A DNA stretch of 64,000 nt from Litoribacillus peritrichatus (GCF_039537985.1 NZ_BAABBN010000017.1:186001-250000); one strand, 5' to 3'; shown: positions 28,264 to 38,217, numbered from the stretch's first letter. Notes: generated from the sequence alone by a model not told the origin. Program-made: numbers and translations.

Positions 28264-30387
28264 TTAAGAACTCAACGCCAGATTGGCCAGCAGGTTGGTC
28301 TGGGCAGAGATCTCTTCTTGATCCTCGCCCGGGGTGTTAAGCACGTAAACGCCTTCATTGGTTAACTCCCAGCTTTGGCAGTTATCTTCCAGATACCAGT
28401 TCAGTTCTTCAATGATTCGCTTTTTCAGCTTGGTGGGTTCAATGGGGAAGCAGGTTTCAACGCGGTTGATCAGATTGCGCTCCATCCAGTCGGCACTGGC
28501 ACCGTAAAGTTTGGGTTGCCCATTGTTTTCAAAATAGAAAATACGAGTGTGTTCCAGAAAACGGCCGATCACAGAACGAACCGTGATGTTCTCGGAGACG
28601 CCCGGTATTCCAGGTCGTAACGAACACATGCTGCGAATGATTAACTGGATTTTAACCCCGGCCTGGGATGCTCGGTACAGCGCTTTAATGACTTTCGGTT
28701 CGGTTAAACCGTTGCACTTCACAATGATTCGGGCAGGCAGTCCCTGTTCGGCATTTTTGACTTCTTGGTTTATCAGTTCCATCAGACCCTTGTGCAGAGT
28801 AAACGGTGCGTGCAAGAGTTTCTTGGTTTTCTGAATTTTACCCATGCCGGTCAGTTGCTGGAAAATTCGATGGGCATCGTAGGTGATTTCATCGTTGGAC
28901 GTCAGATAGCCATAATCGGTATATAACTTGGCGGTACCTGAGTGATAGTTCCCCGTACCCAGATGGGCATAGCGCCTCAGCTGTTGGTTTTCTCGACGTA
29001 AAATCAACATCATTTTGGCGTGGGTTTTATGCCCGACGACGCCATAAGTCACCAATGCACCGGCTTCCTGTAACAGGCTGGCGAGGTTGATGTTGTCTTC
29101 CTCGTCGAAACGCGCTCGTAATTCAATAACGGCGGTCACTTCTTTACCGTTTCGGGCGGCTTCACACAGAGCCTTTACAATGTCTGAATTTTCACCGGTG
29201 CGATACAGCGTTTGCTTAATCGCAATGACGTTCGGGTCTCGGGCGGCGGCCATCAATAAGTTGACCACGGGCGTGAACGACTCAAACGGGTGATGAAGGA
29301 TGCGATCAGCTTTCCGAATCTCATCAAAAATGTTGTTTTTGACCGACTGCTTGAGCGTTTTGGGCAAACTGGGTGTGAAGTTTTCGTAATTGAGATCCGG
29401 CCTTTTCACCAGGCTCAGGGTTTGCATCAATCGGGATAAATTCACCGGGCCGTCGACCCGGTAGAGATCGTCTTCTTCCAGGTTGAAACGTTTCAGCAGC
29501 ACTTCCACCAATTCGTCCGGGCAGTTGGTGGCCACTTCCAAGCGAACCGCATCGCCATAACGACGGGACAGTAACTCGCTGCGCAACGCATTGGCCAGAT
29601 CTTCTTCGTTTTCATCAATTTCCAAATCGGCGTTTCGGGTGATTCGGAACTGGTAACAACCGTCGATGGTCATACCAGGAAACAGGTCGGCCGCGTGGTC
29701 GTGAATGATGGAGGAAAGGAACACCAGGTTGTCGCCCCCGTTTTCACACAGCTCATCCGGCAAACGTACCACTCTTGGCAGGGATCTGGGCGCCGGCAGA
29801 ATGGCCAGGCCGGTTTCACGGCCAAACGCATCTTTGCCATCCAGCTCGACGATGAAGTTTAAGGTTTTGTTGACCAATCTCGGAAATGGGTGTGAAGGGT
29901 CCAGCCCAATCGGGCTCATCACCGGCATGACACTTTCGTTGAAGAACTCTTCGATCCAGGCAACCTGTCGTTCATTCCACTCTTCACGGCGCAAAAAGCG
30001 AATATTTTCTTTACGCAATTCGGGCAGGATGACGTCGTTCAGGATCTGATATTGACGTTCAACCAATGGGTGGTATTGCTCGCTGATGGATTGCAGCACT
30101 TTCTCGGGTGACATGCCGTCAGAGAGAATCTTTTCTTGGCCGAACTCTATTTGTCGTTTTAGCTCAGCAACGCGAATTTCGAAGAACTCGTCGGTATTTG
30201 AGCTGAATATGCAGGTAAATAACAATCTCTGAAGCAGCGGGTGACGCTCATCCAACGCTTGGTGTAACACGCGTTCATTAAATTTGATTTGGCTTAATTC
30301 CCGGTTGATATAAAATTCGGGATTATCTAAATCAATGGCCTCAGGCGCGTCTGGTTCGTTTAGTGTGTCCAGTTCAGTGTTTTCCAT
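28264..30387 (-). CDS. ppk1: polyphosphate kinase 1
   Basis: Membrane-associated enzyme that polymerises the gamma-phosphate of ATP into polyphosphate. 707 residues, as usual. Signatures: FYINRELSQIKFNERVL near the N-terminus, the SNTDEFFEIRVAELKRQ segment, AIKQTLYRTGENSDIV, ELRARFDEEDNI, and the phospholipase-D-like catalytic histidine region VVGHKTHAKMMLILRRE with HLGTGNYHSGTAKLYTDYG. It lies 71 bp downstream of hemB on the same strand and may be co-transcribed with it. Confidence 0.97.
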   Translation of the reverse strand: MENTELDTLNEPDAPEAIDLDNPEFYINRELSQIKFNERVLHQALDERHPLLQRLLFTCIFSSNTDEFFEIRVAELKRQIEFGQEKILSDGMSPEKVLQSISEQYHPLVERQYQILNDVILPELRKENIRFLRREEWNERQVAWIEEFFNESVMPVMSPIGLDPSHPFPRLVNKTLNFIVELDGKDAFGRETGLAILPAPRSLPRVVRLPDELCENGGDNLVFLSSIIHDHAADLFPGMTIDGCYQFRITRNADLEIDENEEDLANALRSELLSRRYGDAVRLEVATNCPDELVEVLLKRFNLEEDDLYRVDGPVNLSRLMQTLSLVKRPDLNYENFTPSLPKTLKQSVKNNIFDEIRKADRILHHPFESFTPVVNLLMAAARDPNVIAIKQTLYRTGENSDIVKALCEAARNGKEVTAVIELRARFDEEDNINLASLLQEAGALVTYGVVGHKTHAKMMLILRRENQQLRRYAHLGTGNYHSGTAKLYTDYGYLTSNDEITYDAHRIFQQLTGMGKIQKTKKLLHAPFTLHKGLMELINQEVKNAEQGLPARIIVKCNGLTEPKVIKALYRASQAGVKIQLIIRSMCSLRPGIPGVSENITVRSVIGRFLEHTRIFYFENNGQPKLYGASADWMERNLINRVETCFPIEPTKLKKRIIEELNWYLEDNCQSWELTNEGVYVLNTPGEDQEEISAQTNLLANLALSS

Positions 30388-30458
30388 CGTTTGTTACCTG
30401 CTATTACTTACTGCTTGGTGTTCCTTAAAAGCGTTAGCTCATCCGTCAATGATGGCAA

Positions 30459-31466
30459 CTACTCATTTAACAGCTTTGCTGCCCTGACGGCGAAGTAGGT
30501 CAGGATGCCATCGGCGCCGGCACGCTTGAATGAAATCAAGGATTCCATCATGACTGAGTTCAGATCAAGCCAGCCATTTTGTGCTGCCGCGACGTGCATG
30601 GCGTATTCACCACTGACCTGATACACAAAAGTGGGGGCTTTGAACTCATCTTTCACTCGGCGAACAATGTCGAGATAAGGCATGCCGGGCTTAACCATGA
30701 CCATATCTGCACCTTCTTCCAGGTCCGTGGCAATTTCATGCAGGGCTTCATCGCTGTTCGCCGGGTCCATTTGGTAGCTGTATTTGTTGCCTCCGGCCAG
30801 ATTGCTGGCGGAACCGACGGCATCACGGAAAGGGCCGTAATAGGCGGAAGCGTACTTGGCGGAATACGCCATGATGCGGGTATTAATGTGCCCTTCACTT
30901 TCCAGGCATAAGCGGATGGCTCCCACCCGGCCGTCCATCATGTCGGAAGGCGCAACAATGTCTGCGCCAGCTTCGGCGTGGGAAAGTGCCTGTTTGACCA
31001 AAATATTGCTGGTGACGTCGTTTAATACGTAGCCATTTGCATCGATGATGCCGTCCTGTCCGTGGGTCGTAAACGGGTCTAGTGCTACGTCGGTCATGAC
31101 CCCCAGCTCAGGACAGGCTTCTTTCAGTGCTTTGACGGCGCGTTGGGCAAGTCCATCCGGGTTGTAGGCCTCTTCCGCCATTTCAGTCTTAGCGCTTTGA
31201 GGCGTGACCGGAAAAATAGCGATCATCGGAATGCCTAATGAAAACCAGCTCTTGGCTTCTTTGACCAGCAGGTCGATGGACAGTCGCTCAACACCGGGCA
31301 TGGACGCCACTTCTTCTCGTTGGTTGGTGCCTTCCAGTACGAACACTGGATAAATCAGGTCGTTGGTGGTGAGAACGGATTCGCGCATCAGGCGACGGGA
31401 GAAATCATCTTTTCTCATTCGACGCATTCTGATGAGCGGAAATCTGCGGGTATCGAGTGTTGACAT
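30459..31466 (-). CDS. hemB: delta-aminolevulinic acid dehydratase (porphobilinogen synthase)
   Basis: Condenses two 5-aminolevulinate molecules to porphobilinogen, the substrate of HemC encoded 20 kb away. Shows RFPLIRMRRMRKDDFSRRL, YPVFVLEG, DVALDPFTTHGQDG, VAPSDMMDGR and MVKPGMPYLDI (Schiff-base Lys). The metal-site pattern has Asp/Thr in place of the zinc cysteines, the Mg2+-type seen in Pseudomonas. The ATG at 31466 follows GGAG; a start nine codons earlier lacks a ribosome site. Confidence 0.97.
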   Translation of the reverse strand: MSTLDTRRFPLIRMRRMRKDDFSRRLMRESVLTTNDLIYPVFVLEGTNQREEVASMPGVERLSIDLLVKEAKSWFSLGIPMIAIFPVTPQSAKTEMAEEAYNPDGLAQRAVKALKEACPELGVMTDVALDPFTTHGQDGIIDANGYVLNDVTSNILVKQALSHAEAGADIVAPSDMMDGRVGAIRLCLESEGHINTRIMAYSAKYASAYYGPFRDAVGSASNLAGGNKYSYQMDPANSDEALHEIATDLEEGADMVMVKPGMPYLDIVRRVKDEFKAPTFVYQVSGEYAMHVAAAQNGWLDLNSVMMESLISFKRAGADGILTYFAVRAAKLLNE

Positions 31467-31723
31467 GGTAACTCCGTATTCGGTGGTGGCCACCTGACGT
31501 ACCTAAATTCGGGGGAAATGTGCTTAGCATTAAGAAACAATACTTAAACCGCCGGAATTTTGGGTGAAAAATTAAAAGTAACTGATGTATGTTTAACTAT
31601 TATGAAACTTTACCATGAAAGTGGCTTGTTTTAACTCAATAGTATTCATGTCTGCGGAAGATTTTATTATCTTGAATGGTGTGACGTTATTTTCGTGGAT
31701 GAACTGAAAGGAAATTATCTTCA

Positions 31724-32383
31724 ATGGCTAAAAAAGTTGCTGTTTTACTCTCCGGGTGCGGTGTTTACGATGGGTCTGAAATTTATGAGGCGGTATTGAC
31801 GTTGTTGCGTCTTGATCAGAGTGGTGCTGAATATCAGTGCATCGCACCCAACGATGAAATGATGCATGTGATTAATCACGCGACCGGTGAAGAAATGTCG
31901 GAAAGCCGTAATATGTTGGTGGAAGCTGCCCGGCTGGCCCGGGGCAATGTGCAGGACTTGGCGGAAGCTAAGCAGGAGAGCTTCGATGCTCTGATTCTTC
32001 CGGGGGGTTTTGGTGCGGCTAAGAACTTATGCGACTTTGCTGTGAAAGGTTCTGAAATGAGTGTCCGGCCGGATGTGCTGTCTTTTGTTCGCAGCTTTCA
32101 TCAGGCTGAAAAGCCGGTGGGGTTAATGTGCATTGCGCCGGTAATGATGCCTGTCATCTTTGGCAAAGGCGTGAAATGTACGATCGGTACGGACCCCGAT
32201 GTGGCTGATGAGATTCGAACGATGGGGGGAGATCATCAGGATCGAGGAGTGGACGATGTTTGTATTGATCCGGTGAATAAACTGGTGTCAACGCCTGCTT
32301 ATATGCTGGCAACCGGAATGCATGAAGCCTCCAAAGGCATCTTCACTTTGGTGGATGAAATTCTGTCAATGATCAAGAAATAG
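31724..32383 (+). CDS. elbB: ElbB/DJ-1-family glyoxalase-like protein
   Basis: 219-residue member of the DJ-1/PfpI superfamily. Matches ElbB throughout: VAVLLSGCGVYDGSEIYEAV at the N-terminus, ALILPGGFGAAKNL, the nucleophile elbow PVGLMCIAPVMMP (Cys), and VDDVCIDPVNKLVSTPAYM. E. coli ElbB has weak glyoxalase activity and has been linked to isoprenoid synthesis; its true role is not settled. It is divergent from hemB across 257 bp that should hold both promoters, with a clear ribosome site before the ATG. Confidence 0.93.
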   Translation: MAKKVAVLLSGCGVYDGSEIYEAVLTLLRLDQSGAEYQCIAPNDEMMHVINHATGEEMSESRNMLVEAARLARGNVQDLAEAKQESFDALILPGGFGAAKNLCDFAVKGSEMSVRPDVLSFVRSFHQAEKPVGLMCIAPVMMPVIFGKGVKCTIGTDPDVADEIRTMGGDHQDRGVDDVCIDPVNKLVSTPAYMLATGMHEASKGIFTLVDEILSMIKK

Positions 32384-32394
32384 GTTGTCTGTCA

Positions 32395-32430
32395 GGCCAA
32401 AACGTAAGGTGCTTCATCGGTGTTTTGGCC
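32395..32430. terminator. hairpin between convergent genes
   Basis: GGCCAAAAC (32395-32403) pairs with GTTTTGGCC (32422-32430) around an 18-base loop, directly between the ends of elbB and the convergent small gene. There is no clean T run, so termination is likely but not certain. Confidence 0.5.
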
Positions 32431-32431
32431 G

Positions 32432-32848
32432 TCAGTTAAACGGGACTTCAATGACTATGGCCTTGCGGTCGAGCGGATCGCCTTCAAACGGCTTGATGAT
32501 TTGTTGCTTCTCATCGTCACTGAGCGCCGGATGTGTTTCATCCATATGCTGGATGGAAATAGAAATGGACGGGTCTTTATCCGGATCACCGCTGCCAAAA
32601 AAATTGGGTAAGGTGGTTTCGTAAAACTTAGCGAACGACCCTGGTAATGATGCCTCGGAAACGGACGATGCCCAGCGAGATTGGGTTAGGTGGTCATCAT
32701 CAATGACGTAGTGCTCATCGGAATCGGCAAAGGTGATGGGCGCAAAAAGGCCACACAGTACCCATGACATTACTTTGAGCACTTGAGATTTTGTTTGTTG
32801 GGGTCGACGCTGATTCGCCAAACGAGTTAAATCTGATTTCATGTTCAT
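32432..32848 (-). CDS. small secreted protein of unknown function
   Basis: About 138 residues. A basic N-terminal stretch (NQRRPQQTK) is followed by a hydrophobic segment VMSWVLCGLFAPITFA with a likely signal-peptidase site before DSDEH. The mature part is acidic (many Asp and Glu) and has no Cys. I do not recognise a family. It lies alone between elbB and yheS. Start chosen at ATG 32848; a GTG two codons upstream and an ATG two codons downstream are also possible and ribosome sites are weak. The signal peptide makes it likely to be real. Confidence 0.6.
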   Translation of the reverse strand: MNMKSDLTRLANQRRPQQTKSQVLKVMSWVLCGLFAPITFADSDEHYVIDDDHLTQSRWASSVSEASLPGSFAKFYETTLPNFFGSGDPDKDPSISISIQHMDETHPALSDDEKQQIIKPFEGDPLDRKAIVIEVPFN

Positions 32849-32985
32849 CTGCACTTTTGTTGTGGTGCCGTGTTAATGGATTTGCCCCAGAGTTCGTGGG
32901 GCAATACATTATCGATTCATTGCGTCAGTCCAATGACTTTTGCGCTTCAATCCGGCCGCTTAATTATTAGTGCTGCAGATGCTAC

Positions 32986-34908
32986 TTATTCACTCTGCCG
33001 CAATTCTTGTTCCTGCTGTTCCAACCATTCCTGTTGCTCCAGCCAATCCGCTTCCAATTGCTCGAACTTTTGTTTTGACTCTGCCTGGATTTGTAATAAC
33101 TCTGTGAGCTTAGTCTTACACGAGTCTGTGTAAAGTTCTGTATCATTAAGTTGATCATTTATTGAACTGAGACGCAATTCATATTTTTCCATCTCTTGTT
33201 CTAATTTTGTGATCTTTTTCCGTATCGGTTGAAGCGAAGCGCGTATCTCTGCCTCTCTTTTTCTTAGAGCCTTTTTATCGACAGAAGGTTTCACTTCGTT
33301 GCCAGAACGTTGGGTTTCAGTGCTGACGCCCTGAGTCATTTTCTTTTGATCTTTGAGCCATTGGTGGTAATCGTCGAGATCACCCTTAAAGGCATCGACT
33401 TTTTTATCGTGCACCAGCCAAAATTCATCGACGGTGTTTTTCAGCAGGTGTCGGTCATGCGATACGATGATGATGGCGCCCTCAAAATCCTGTAACGCCA
33501 CGGTGAGTGCAAAGCGGGACTCCATGTCCAGGTGGTTGGTGGGCTCATCCATGATCAGTAAATTAGGTTTTTTCCAGGCGATGAGGGCCAGTGCCAGACG
33601 GGCTTTTTCTCCGCCGGAGAACAGTTTGACGGTCTCATTGGCGCGGTCACCATTAAAGCCGAAACTGCCCAGGAAGTTTCTGATGCTTTGCTCGCTTGCC
33701 GTGGGCGATAACCTTTGTATGTGGATCAGAGGCGTGGAGCTAACATCCAAAGCCTCCAATTGGTGTTGTGCAAAGTACCCAATATGCAAATGCGCCCCTT
33801 CGGTCATCTTCCCTGACAGCAGGGCAAGGTCGCCGACCAGTGATTTGATTAAGGTGGATTTACCGGCGCCGTTGGCACCCAATAAACCGATCCGCATTTC
33901 AGGCAGAATGGTACAGTTTGCAGAGAGAATTCGGTTGCCCTGATAGCCCATGTCTGCGTCTTCAATGGTCAGCAACGGTGATGACACATTGTCTGCTTTC
34001 GGGAAGGTGAAGCTGAACTGGGTATCCACATGGGCGGGCGCAATCTTGGTCATCCGCTCCATGGCTTTCACCCGGCTTTGTGCCTGCTTGGCTTTGGTGG
34101 CTTTGGCTTTGAAGCGGTCGATGAACGACTGCATGTGGGCAATTTCCCGCTGTTGCTTCTCATGCTGGGCTTGTTGTTGTGCCAGCTGTTCCGCTCTGGC
34201 AACTTCAAAGGTGCTGTAGTTGCCCCGGTAATAATTAATTTGCTGTTGTTCCACATGGGCAATGTAACCCACGATGCTGTCGAGAAAATCCCGGTCGTGA
34301 GAAATAATGATTAAGGTGCCCGGATAATTTTTCAGCCATTGTTCGAGCCAAAATACTGCGTCCAAATCCAAGTGGTTGGTGGGTTCGTCGAGCAGTAACA
34401 GGTCGGACGGGCTCATCAAGGCCTGAGCCAGATTCAGCCGCAGACGCCAACCACCGGAAAAATCACTGACCTGACGATGGACGTCGGCCTGTTGAAAGCC
34501 GAGACCGGCCAATAGTTGTTCGGCACGGCTCTTGGCGGTGTAACCGTCTGCCTGTGCGAACAGGTCGTGAGCGTGGGCCAGTTCGTTATCCTGCTGCTGT
34601 TCTTCTGCGTGCCGGATGGCGGCTTCAGCTTCTCTTAACGGTACGTCTCCGTCCAGTATGTAATCCAGCGCCGACTTGTCCGTGGAGGATACCTCTTGCG
34701 CCATGTGGGCAATGTTCCAGCTGGCGGGGATTTGTAAGTCACCTTGATCCTGATGCAATTCGCCCAACAGCAGTTTGAATAAGCTGGATTTGCCGGTGCC
34801 ATTGGCTCCGACCAGACCCAGCTTTTGACCGGGATTGATCGCCAGATTGGCATTTTCAAAAAGGACTTTAATTCCGCGCTGGAGTGAAACATTAGATAGT
34901 TGAATCAT
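32986..34908 (-). CDS. yheS: ABC-F ATPase, YheS type
   Basis: Soluble protein with two ABC ATPase domains and no membrane part. ABC-F proteins act on the ribosome during translation. First domain: Walker A GANGTGKSSLFKLL, signature VSDFSGGWRLRL, Walker B LLLLDEPTNHLD. Second: GANGAGKSTLIKSL, KLFSGGEKARLALAL, LLIMDEPTNHLD. The family's charged linker lies between them (QQQREIAHMQSFIDRFKAKA). The C-terminal 100 residues (from about 540) are a Lys/Glu/Gln-rich coiled coil, as in YheS/Uup. 640 residues is typical. Confidence 0.93.
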   Translation of the reverse strand: MIQLSNVSLQRGIKVLFENANLAINPGQKLGLVGANGTGKSSLFKLLLGELHQDQGDLQIPASWNIAHMAQEVSSTDKSALDYILDGDVPLREAEAAIRHAEEQQQDNELAHAHDLFAQADGYTAKSRAEQLLAGLGFQQADVHRQVSDFSGGWRLRLNLAQALMSPSDLLLLDEPTNHLDLDAVFWLEQWLKNYPGTLIIISHDRDFLDSIVGYIAHVEQQQINYYRGNYSTFEVARAEQLAQQQAQHEKQQREIAHMQSFIDRFKAKATKAKQAQSRVKAMERMTKIAPAHVDTQFSFTFPKADNVSSPLLTIEDADMGYQGNRILSANCTILPEMRIGLLGANGAGKSTLIKSLVGDLALLSGKMTEGAHLHIGYFAQHQLEALDVSSTPLIHIQRLSPTASEQSIRNFLGSFGFNGDRANETVKLFSGGEKARLALALIAWKKPNLLIMDEPTNHLDMESRFALTVALQDFEGAIIIVSHDRHLLKNTVDEFWLVHDKKVDAFKGDLDDYHQWLKDQKKMTQGVSTETQRSGNEVKPSVDKKALRKREAEIRASLQPIRKKITKLEQEMEKYELRLSSINDQLNDTELYTDSCKTKLTELLQIQAESKQKFEQLEADWLEQQEWLEQQEQELRQSE

Positions 34909-35042
34909 GATAAACCAAGGGTGTTGATGGCAGACTTTGACGAACTTTGTCGTATTCGATTATGTGCAGGCACAGTAACAGGAGTTGGATTTGTTTAGAA
35001 GTTCTGTTTAAACGTTTATTGGGAAGTACAGATGAAAGCATG

Positions 35043-35161
35043 TTGAGAAAGAAGGTGGTGAGCCCGAATGGGCTCATAATGTCTTTGCTGCTCGCTTTTT
35101 ATTTTTATTGTTGAGCGTCAATCTCGGCTTCTGTTGTTATTTTTATTGGTGAAGCTGAATT
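35043..35161. repeat. hairpin repeat unit, copy 1
   Basis: Begins TTGAGAAAGAAGGTGG, then a hairpin GAGCCC-GAAT-GGGCTC (35060-35075), ATAATGT, and a T-rich part with TTATTTTTATTG, GAGCGT, GGCTTC and TTATTTTTATT blocks, ending GAAGCTGAAT. Roughly 80% identical by eye to copy 2 about 500 bp away, in the same orientation. Confidence 0.75.
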
Positions 35162-35540
35162 GAATCTGTTTTTTTGTTGTTCTTGATTAAATAGAAAGCG
35201 ATAGCTGTGCCAGTTTTGTAATATTTAATAAAAACAATGAGTTGTGATTTTTTTAATGAATTCTTGAGGCGGCTGGTGGCAAAAGTGTTACTTATGTTCC
35301 GTAAAGTGAACAGATTGTTGAGGTAACAAGTAACGCAAAGTTGTTACCTTGTGCTAAAAGCCGAGGTGACAGCGGTCACTGACAGGCAAATTTTAAGAGA
35401 AAGGTGTGGCGGCAAGAACTCAGAGCATGATGCCGGGTGTCGACATCTACGGCAGCGAGCTGTAGTGGGCGATTAAATGCATTGCGATGTATTTTTATGT
35501 GAGTGTTTTGTGTGAATGTACTGGTAAAGCCGTGAAGCCT

Positions 35541-35659
35541 TGAAAGAGAAGGTGGAGAGCCCATAAGGGCTCATAATGTTTTCCGGCTCATTTTTATTGT
35601 TATTGTCGAGCGTTGATTCTTGGCTTCGATTGTTATTTTTATTAATGAAGCAGAATCCA
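35541..35659. repeat. hairpin repeat unit, copy 2
   Basis: Same block order as copy 1: TTGAAAGAGAAGGTGG (overlapping the unit's left edge), hairpin GAGCCC-ATAA-GGGCTC (35557-35572), ATAATGT, TTTTTATTGTTATTG, GAGCGT, GGCTTC, TTATTTTTATT and GAAGCAGAAT. The hairpin stem is kept while the loop differs, which suggests the fold matters. Confidence 0.75.
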
Positions 35660-35715
35660 TCATTTTTGTTTTGCTTAGTAAACCCAATGACCTGTCTGGT
35701 GCCATTTAAAAAAAT

Positions 35716-35850
35716 TTTCCCCCCTGCGAGTTGGGAAGGCCTCGCAGGGGATAACCGCTTTTGCTGTCAGAATGCCCTTATTATTTTTATTAAGGTGGGT
35801 ATCTGCTCATCGTACTGGCTGTTGTTATTGTTATTAATGCCAGCGCGATT
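35716..35850. repeat. hairpin repeat unit, degenerate copy 3
   Basis: A perfect 10-bp stem (CCCCTGCGAG at 35721-35730, CTCGCAGGGG at 35741-35750), then ATAACCG and T-rich blocks TTATTATTTTTATTAAGG and TGTTATTGTTATTAATG at similar distances as in copy 2. Sequence identity is lower, so homology to copies 1 and 2 is likely but not certain. Confidence 0.5.
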
Positions 35851-36239
35851 TTGGTACTGAAAGATAATGCGTTATACAGGCCAAGTTTTAGATAATTTAT
35901 TTTTTTCATTGGGTTAGCGTAAATTCGTCAGTAGGCACTTGAATAAGAGCGGTTTAAGATTGTTACTATTGTTCGAATAACGAAACACTCTATGTCTGAT
36001 TCGGTAACAGTCTTGGTGGTGATCATCTGATACTGGTGAATCTGATTCGCTCAAAAACATACTTAAAATGCCTGAAGCTCAAAGGCAGCAGTCAATTTAA
36101 AGGTATTTACCGGATAAGAACTGATTCGGCGTTACTTTTGCTAGACTAAAGCTGATGTTGTGACTTTTAAGTGGGTCGTTTTTGATTCCGGCCTTATTGG
36201 CGTCGCTCATTCTTCCTTTAGGCAAAGTAGTTTTGATGT

Positions 36240-38177
36240 ATGCATCCGTATCTTAAAAAATTGGTTCAGGAGTACGATTTAACAAAACCGGACGGATTGA
36301 GTGTTCAGCAATTGTTAGGACAGGTGTCTACCTATCTGGAGCAACTTGAGTCACGGGTCAGCTCAGACGCTGTCAGCCAGGCTGACTCTTCTTGTGCCGA
36401 TTACAAAGACATGTCTCCAGAGGAATTATCAAAAGCCCTGACCGTTCAGGCGGCGCAGTTTGAGCGACAGCTGACTCAGCTGGCGGCAGTGAAGCTTGGG
36501 CTGGATGATTCTTTATCGCTTTTGAATACCACGTTGGATGCAACCAATGATGGCCTGATTGTGTTCGATAATAATCACCAGGTGGTGGCGCATAATCAAC
36601 TGTTGACCGATTTTTTTGGTTTGAAGTCAGACGAAGTGGAAGACGCCTTTGTTGGCCATGACCTCAAAGACTTATTAAAAAACACCATTCACAACAGCGA
36701 AAAGCTGCTGGAGCTGGTTCGGTTCACTAATATTCACCCGTCAGAAAAAGTACAAGGGTTGCTGCACTTTAAAGACGGTCGTTATGTCGAGTGCGTGTCC
36801 AAGCCGCGCTTCTTGGATCACCAAATTGTTGGTCGGGTCTGGAGTCTTCGCGACATTTCTGATTTAAAACAATCGGAAGAGCAAGCCAAGCATCAGGCAT
36901 ACCACGACAACTTGACCGGCCTGCCCAATCGCGCTTTGCTGCAGGAGCAAATGGAACGCGCTTTGACCAGTGCTCATCATCATGATCATCGCATTGCGAT
37001 TTTATTTATGGACTTAGACGGTTTCAAATATGTGAACGACACTCTGGGTCATGATGTTGGTGATATTCTGTTGTGTCTTGCCGCAAATCGGCTGAAAGAG
37101 TGTATTCGGGACATTGATTTGTTGGCGCGATACGGCGGCGATGAATTTATTGTGATGATGGACGAAGTTCACTCGATGAAAGATGTAACGAAACTGGCCG
37201 ATAAAATCATTATTGCGCTGGAGCAGCCGTTTTTTATTCACAGCGAAACGTTATACATCACCACCAGTGTTGGAATTTCTGTGTATCCAAACGACGGTGC
37301 GGCCGCCGATGGCCTGATTCGGGATGCCGATATGGCCATGTATCACGCCAAAGCCAAAGGCCGAAATAACTATCAGTTTTTTGCTAAAGAATTAGCGGTG
37401 TTATCGTCTCATCGGTTATCACTGAGAAATAAACTCAAAACGGCCATTGAAGAGCAGCAATTTTCATTGGTGTATCAACCTAAAGTTACCACCAAAGATT
37501 CAAGAATGGTGGGTGTTGAAGCATTAATTCGTTGGAATTTGCCTGACGGTAGCACGATTCCTCCGGATGAGTTCATCAGTGCCGCTGAAGACAATGGTCT
37601 GATTTTACCGATCAGTGAATGGGTTTTTGAGGAAGCCATTAAACAGGCCCGCAGCTGGATGACGTGTGCGCCCTCGGACTTTACCGTAGCCATTAATATG
37701 TCAGCCCGGCAGTTTCAGAAACCGGATCTGGTCGAGAACCTGGTCGCGCTCTTGGCCAAGTTTCAATTGCCTGCAAGATGTATAGAGATTGAGATCACTG
37801 AAAGTATGGTGATGGAAGATGTGGAGGCAGCAATACGGGTGCTCTCCCAATTAAGAAGCCTGGGCATTAAAATCGCGATTGATGATTTTGGCACCGGTTA
37901 TTCTTCTTTGGGATATCTGAAATCATTGCCTATCGATTGCTTAAAAATTGATAAAAGTTTTGTTGATGAAATACATGGCAGCAAAGCCGATCGCGCGTTG
38001 GTCAGTACCATCATTTACCTGTCGCATGTGATGGGCGTTCAGGTGGTGGCGGAAGGGGTGGAAACGCAAGAGGCTTTAATGTTGCTGGATGAGATGACCT
38101 GCGATCTAATTCAGGGCTATTATTTCAGTAAACCCGTGTCCGCAGATGCAATCACTGAGATGTTGCGAGACCGTTAA
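36240..38177 (+). CDS. PAS-GGDEF-EAL protein (cyclic-di-GMP turnover)
   Basis: 645-residue signalling protein. Residues 1-90 are helical with no family I recognise. A PAS-like sensor spans about 95-205 (TNDGLIVFDNNHQVVAHNQ). The GGDEF domain spans about 220-385 with an intact RYGGDEF (297-303) and, just upstream, R-D-I-D, which fits the product-binding I-site (RxxD). The EAL domain spans about 395-640, with VEALIRWN, EITESMVMED, IDDFGTGYSSLGYLKSLP and KIDKSF all intact. Both activities could be functional; sequence alone does not tell which dominates. There is no signal peptide or membrane segment, so it is cytoplasmic. Given the curli operon in this window, a link to biofilm control is plausible but unproven. 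Confidence 0.92.
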   Translation: MHPYLKKLVQEYDLTKPDGLSVQQLLGQVSTYLEQLESRVSSDAVSQADSSCADYKDMSPEELSKALTVQAAQFERQLTQLAAVKLGLDDSLSLLNTTLDATNDGLIVFDNNHQVVAHNQLLTDFFGLKSDEVEDAFVGHDLKDLLKNTIHNSEKLLELVRFTNIHPSEKVQGLLHFKDGRYVECVSKPRFLDHQIVGRVWSLRDISDLKQSEEQAKHQAYHDNLTGLPNRALLQEQMERALTSAHHHDHRIAILFMDLDGFKYVNDTLGHDVGDILLCLAANRLKECIRDIDLLARYGGDEFIVMMDEVHSMKDVTKLADKIIIALEQPFFIHSETLYITTSVGISVYPNDGAAADGLIRDADMAMYHAKAKGRNNYQFFAKELAVLSSHRLSLRNKLKTAIEEQQFSLVYQPKVTTKDSRMVGVEALIRWNLPDGSTIPPDEFISAAEDNGLILPISEWVFEEAIKQARSWMTCAPSDFTVAINMSARQFQKPDLVENLVALLAKFQLPARCIEIEITESMVMEDVEAAIRVLSQLRSLGIKIAIDDFGTGYSSLGYLKSLPIDCLKIDKSFVDEIHGSKADRALVSTIIYLSHVMGVQVVAEGVETQEALMLLDEMTCDLIQGYYFSKPVSADAITEMLRDR

Positions 38178-38217
38178 TTAACCTCTATGTTGAATTTATT
38201 TTCGTTAGGAATCCAGG

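Larger units (their letters stand above)
34909..36239. other. 1.3-kb noncoding region with hairpin repeats
   Basis: No frame here looks like a gene. The longest plus-strand frame (35576-35860) runs through two repeat copies and their hairpins and reads as Leu/Phe-rich noise. The stretch is AT-rich and holds three related hairpin units, listed separately. The last 250 bp should include the promoter of the GGDEF-EAL gene. Other short inverted repeats occur between the first two units (for example GTGACAGCGGTCAC near 35367-35380). Confidence 0.6.

Noticed and set aside
35576..35860. 94-codon plus-strand frame, Leu/Phe-rich, could be a membrane peptide
   Set aside because: It runs through two hairpin repeat copies, and the equivalent frame in the first copy is broken by an indel. 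The T-rich repeat blocks create the Leu/Phe content.
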